Source: Cyanomargarita calcarea GSE-NOS-MK-12-04C (GTDB lineage: Bacteria; Cyanobacteriota; Cyanobacteriia; Cyanobacteriales; Nostocaceae). Taken from it: a stretch of DNA of 64,000 bases. The translations under genes were made by a program, and so were the position numbers. The notes beneath the pieces are model-generated. The model worked only from the letters and a program-made list of their open reading frames with translations. It ran no database searches and was not told the DNA's origin. Of this stretch, positions 63,705 through 64,000 are shown piece after piece (position 1 is the stretch's first letter; every line of letters starts with the position of its first letter). The stretch is taken from contig JAHHGZ010000022.1 of assembly GCA_019359595.1 (NCBI GenBank), forward strand, positions 1 to 64,000. The letters run 5' to 3'.

Positions 63705-64000
63705 GAAGATGCGTCTAATTAGCCCACGCAGGTGGGCTTAGTTAGTATAGCCTCACCCTTCTAGGGTGTGGGGACTTCATACAGAATCGGTATTAGGAGT
63801 TATTGAAGATGCGTCTAAATTAGCCCACGCAGGTGGGCTTAGTTAGTATAGCCTCACCCTTCTAGGGTGTGGGGACTTCATACAGAATCGGTATTAGGAG
63901 TTATTGAAGATGCGTCTAAATTAGCCCACGCAGGTGGGCTTAGTTAGTATAGCCTCACCCTTCTAGGGTGTGGGGACTTCATACAGAATCGGTATTAGGA
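63705..64000. repeat. Tandem repeat of about 100 bp
   Basis: Three copies starting GAAGATGCGTCTAA at 63705, 63805 and 63906 (periods 100 and 101), the last cut by the window end. Each unit holds two hairpins, AGCCCACGCAGGTGGGCT and CACCCTTCTAGGGTG, plus TACAGAATCGGTATTAGGAG. The hairpins are the dispersed family seen at 22954-23035 and 35465-35520. The units are nearly identical, so the tandem expansion is recent. Confidence 0.95.

Overview
The window reads as chromosomal DNA of a filamentous, probably heterocyst-forming cyanobacterium of the Nostocales. Oxygenic phototrophy is shown by cp12, ndhL and a Ycf33-type (DUF751) gene, and several small conserved proteins appear to be cyanobacteria-specific (DUF3177, DUF3007, DUF4327). 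tRNA-Leu(UAA) carries the group I intron known from cyanobacteria and plastids, and there is a HetZ-family gene. GCGATCGC (HIP1) sites are frequent, and the spacers are full of heptameric short tandemly repeated repeats (STRRs). I cannot assign a genus.

Layout. 0.2-8.8 kb: trmB, a GT2 glycosyltransferase, a metallophosphoesterase, a TPR protein, a FIST sensor protein, cp12, DUF3177, a small conserved protein and cbiD. 9-11.7 kb: guaA, a small membrane protein, and a DUF1636 gene behind a cobalamin riboswitch. 12-18 kb is a decayed accessory region: a small HNH gene with a repeat element abutting its start, remnants of IS630 and ISL3 transposases, a XamI-like type II restriction-modification pair, and a broken STAND/NACHT-like ATPase. 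18-24 kb: a secreted caspase-fold protein, a DsbA-like oxidoreductase, hicB with a nonsense-mutated hicA, a cation efflux protein, a second HNH protein, a retropepsin-like protein and a MITE-like element. 24-35 kb: transketolase divergent from a DeoR regulator, rbfA with ycf33, a Dam-type methylase convergent with a PD-(D/E)XK nuclease, a HetZ-related gene, a Sua5/YciO protein and larC. 35-42 kb: a pair of related exported proteins, a UPF0104 membrane protein, the intron-containing tRNA-Leu, ndhL and DUF3007.

42.5-59 kb is dominated by cell-surface genes. Four genes on the minus strand (58993 down to 47562) form an apparent operon: a DUF11/SdrD_B protein, a 1263-residue Ig plus outer-membrane beta-barrel protein, a beta-helix/OmpA protein and a seven-repeat SdrD_B adhesin-like protein. 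The first three are joined by 4-bp ATGA overlaps. A paralogue of the last protein lies at 42565-44688, beyond an acyltransferase. I regard this operon as the best candidate for an undescribed system, possibly an outer-membrane assembly or display machine for SdrD-type surface proteins. That role is inference.

59-64 kb: a secreted protein of unknown function, a membrane Ser/Thr kinase with an SH3b domain, a conserved hypothetical gene, and a roughly 100-bp tandem repeat running off the window end.

A window-wide theme is that repeats sit against, or supply, the stop codons of many genes (trmB, FIST, TPR, guaA, caspase, larC, UPF0104, kinase and others).
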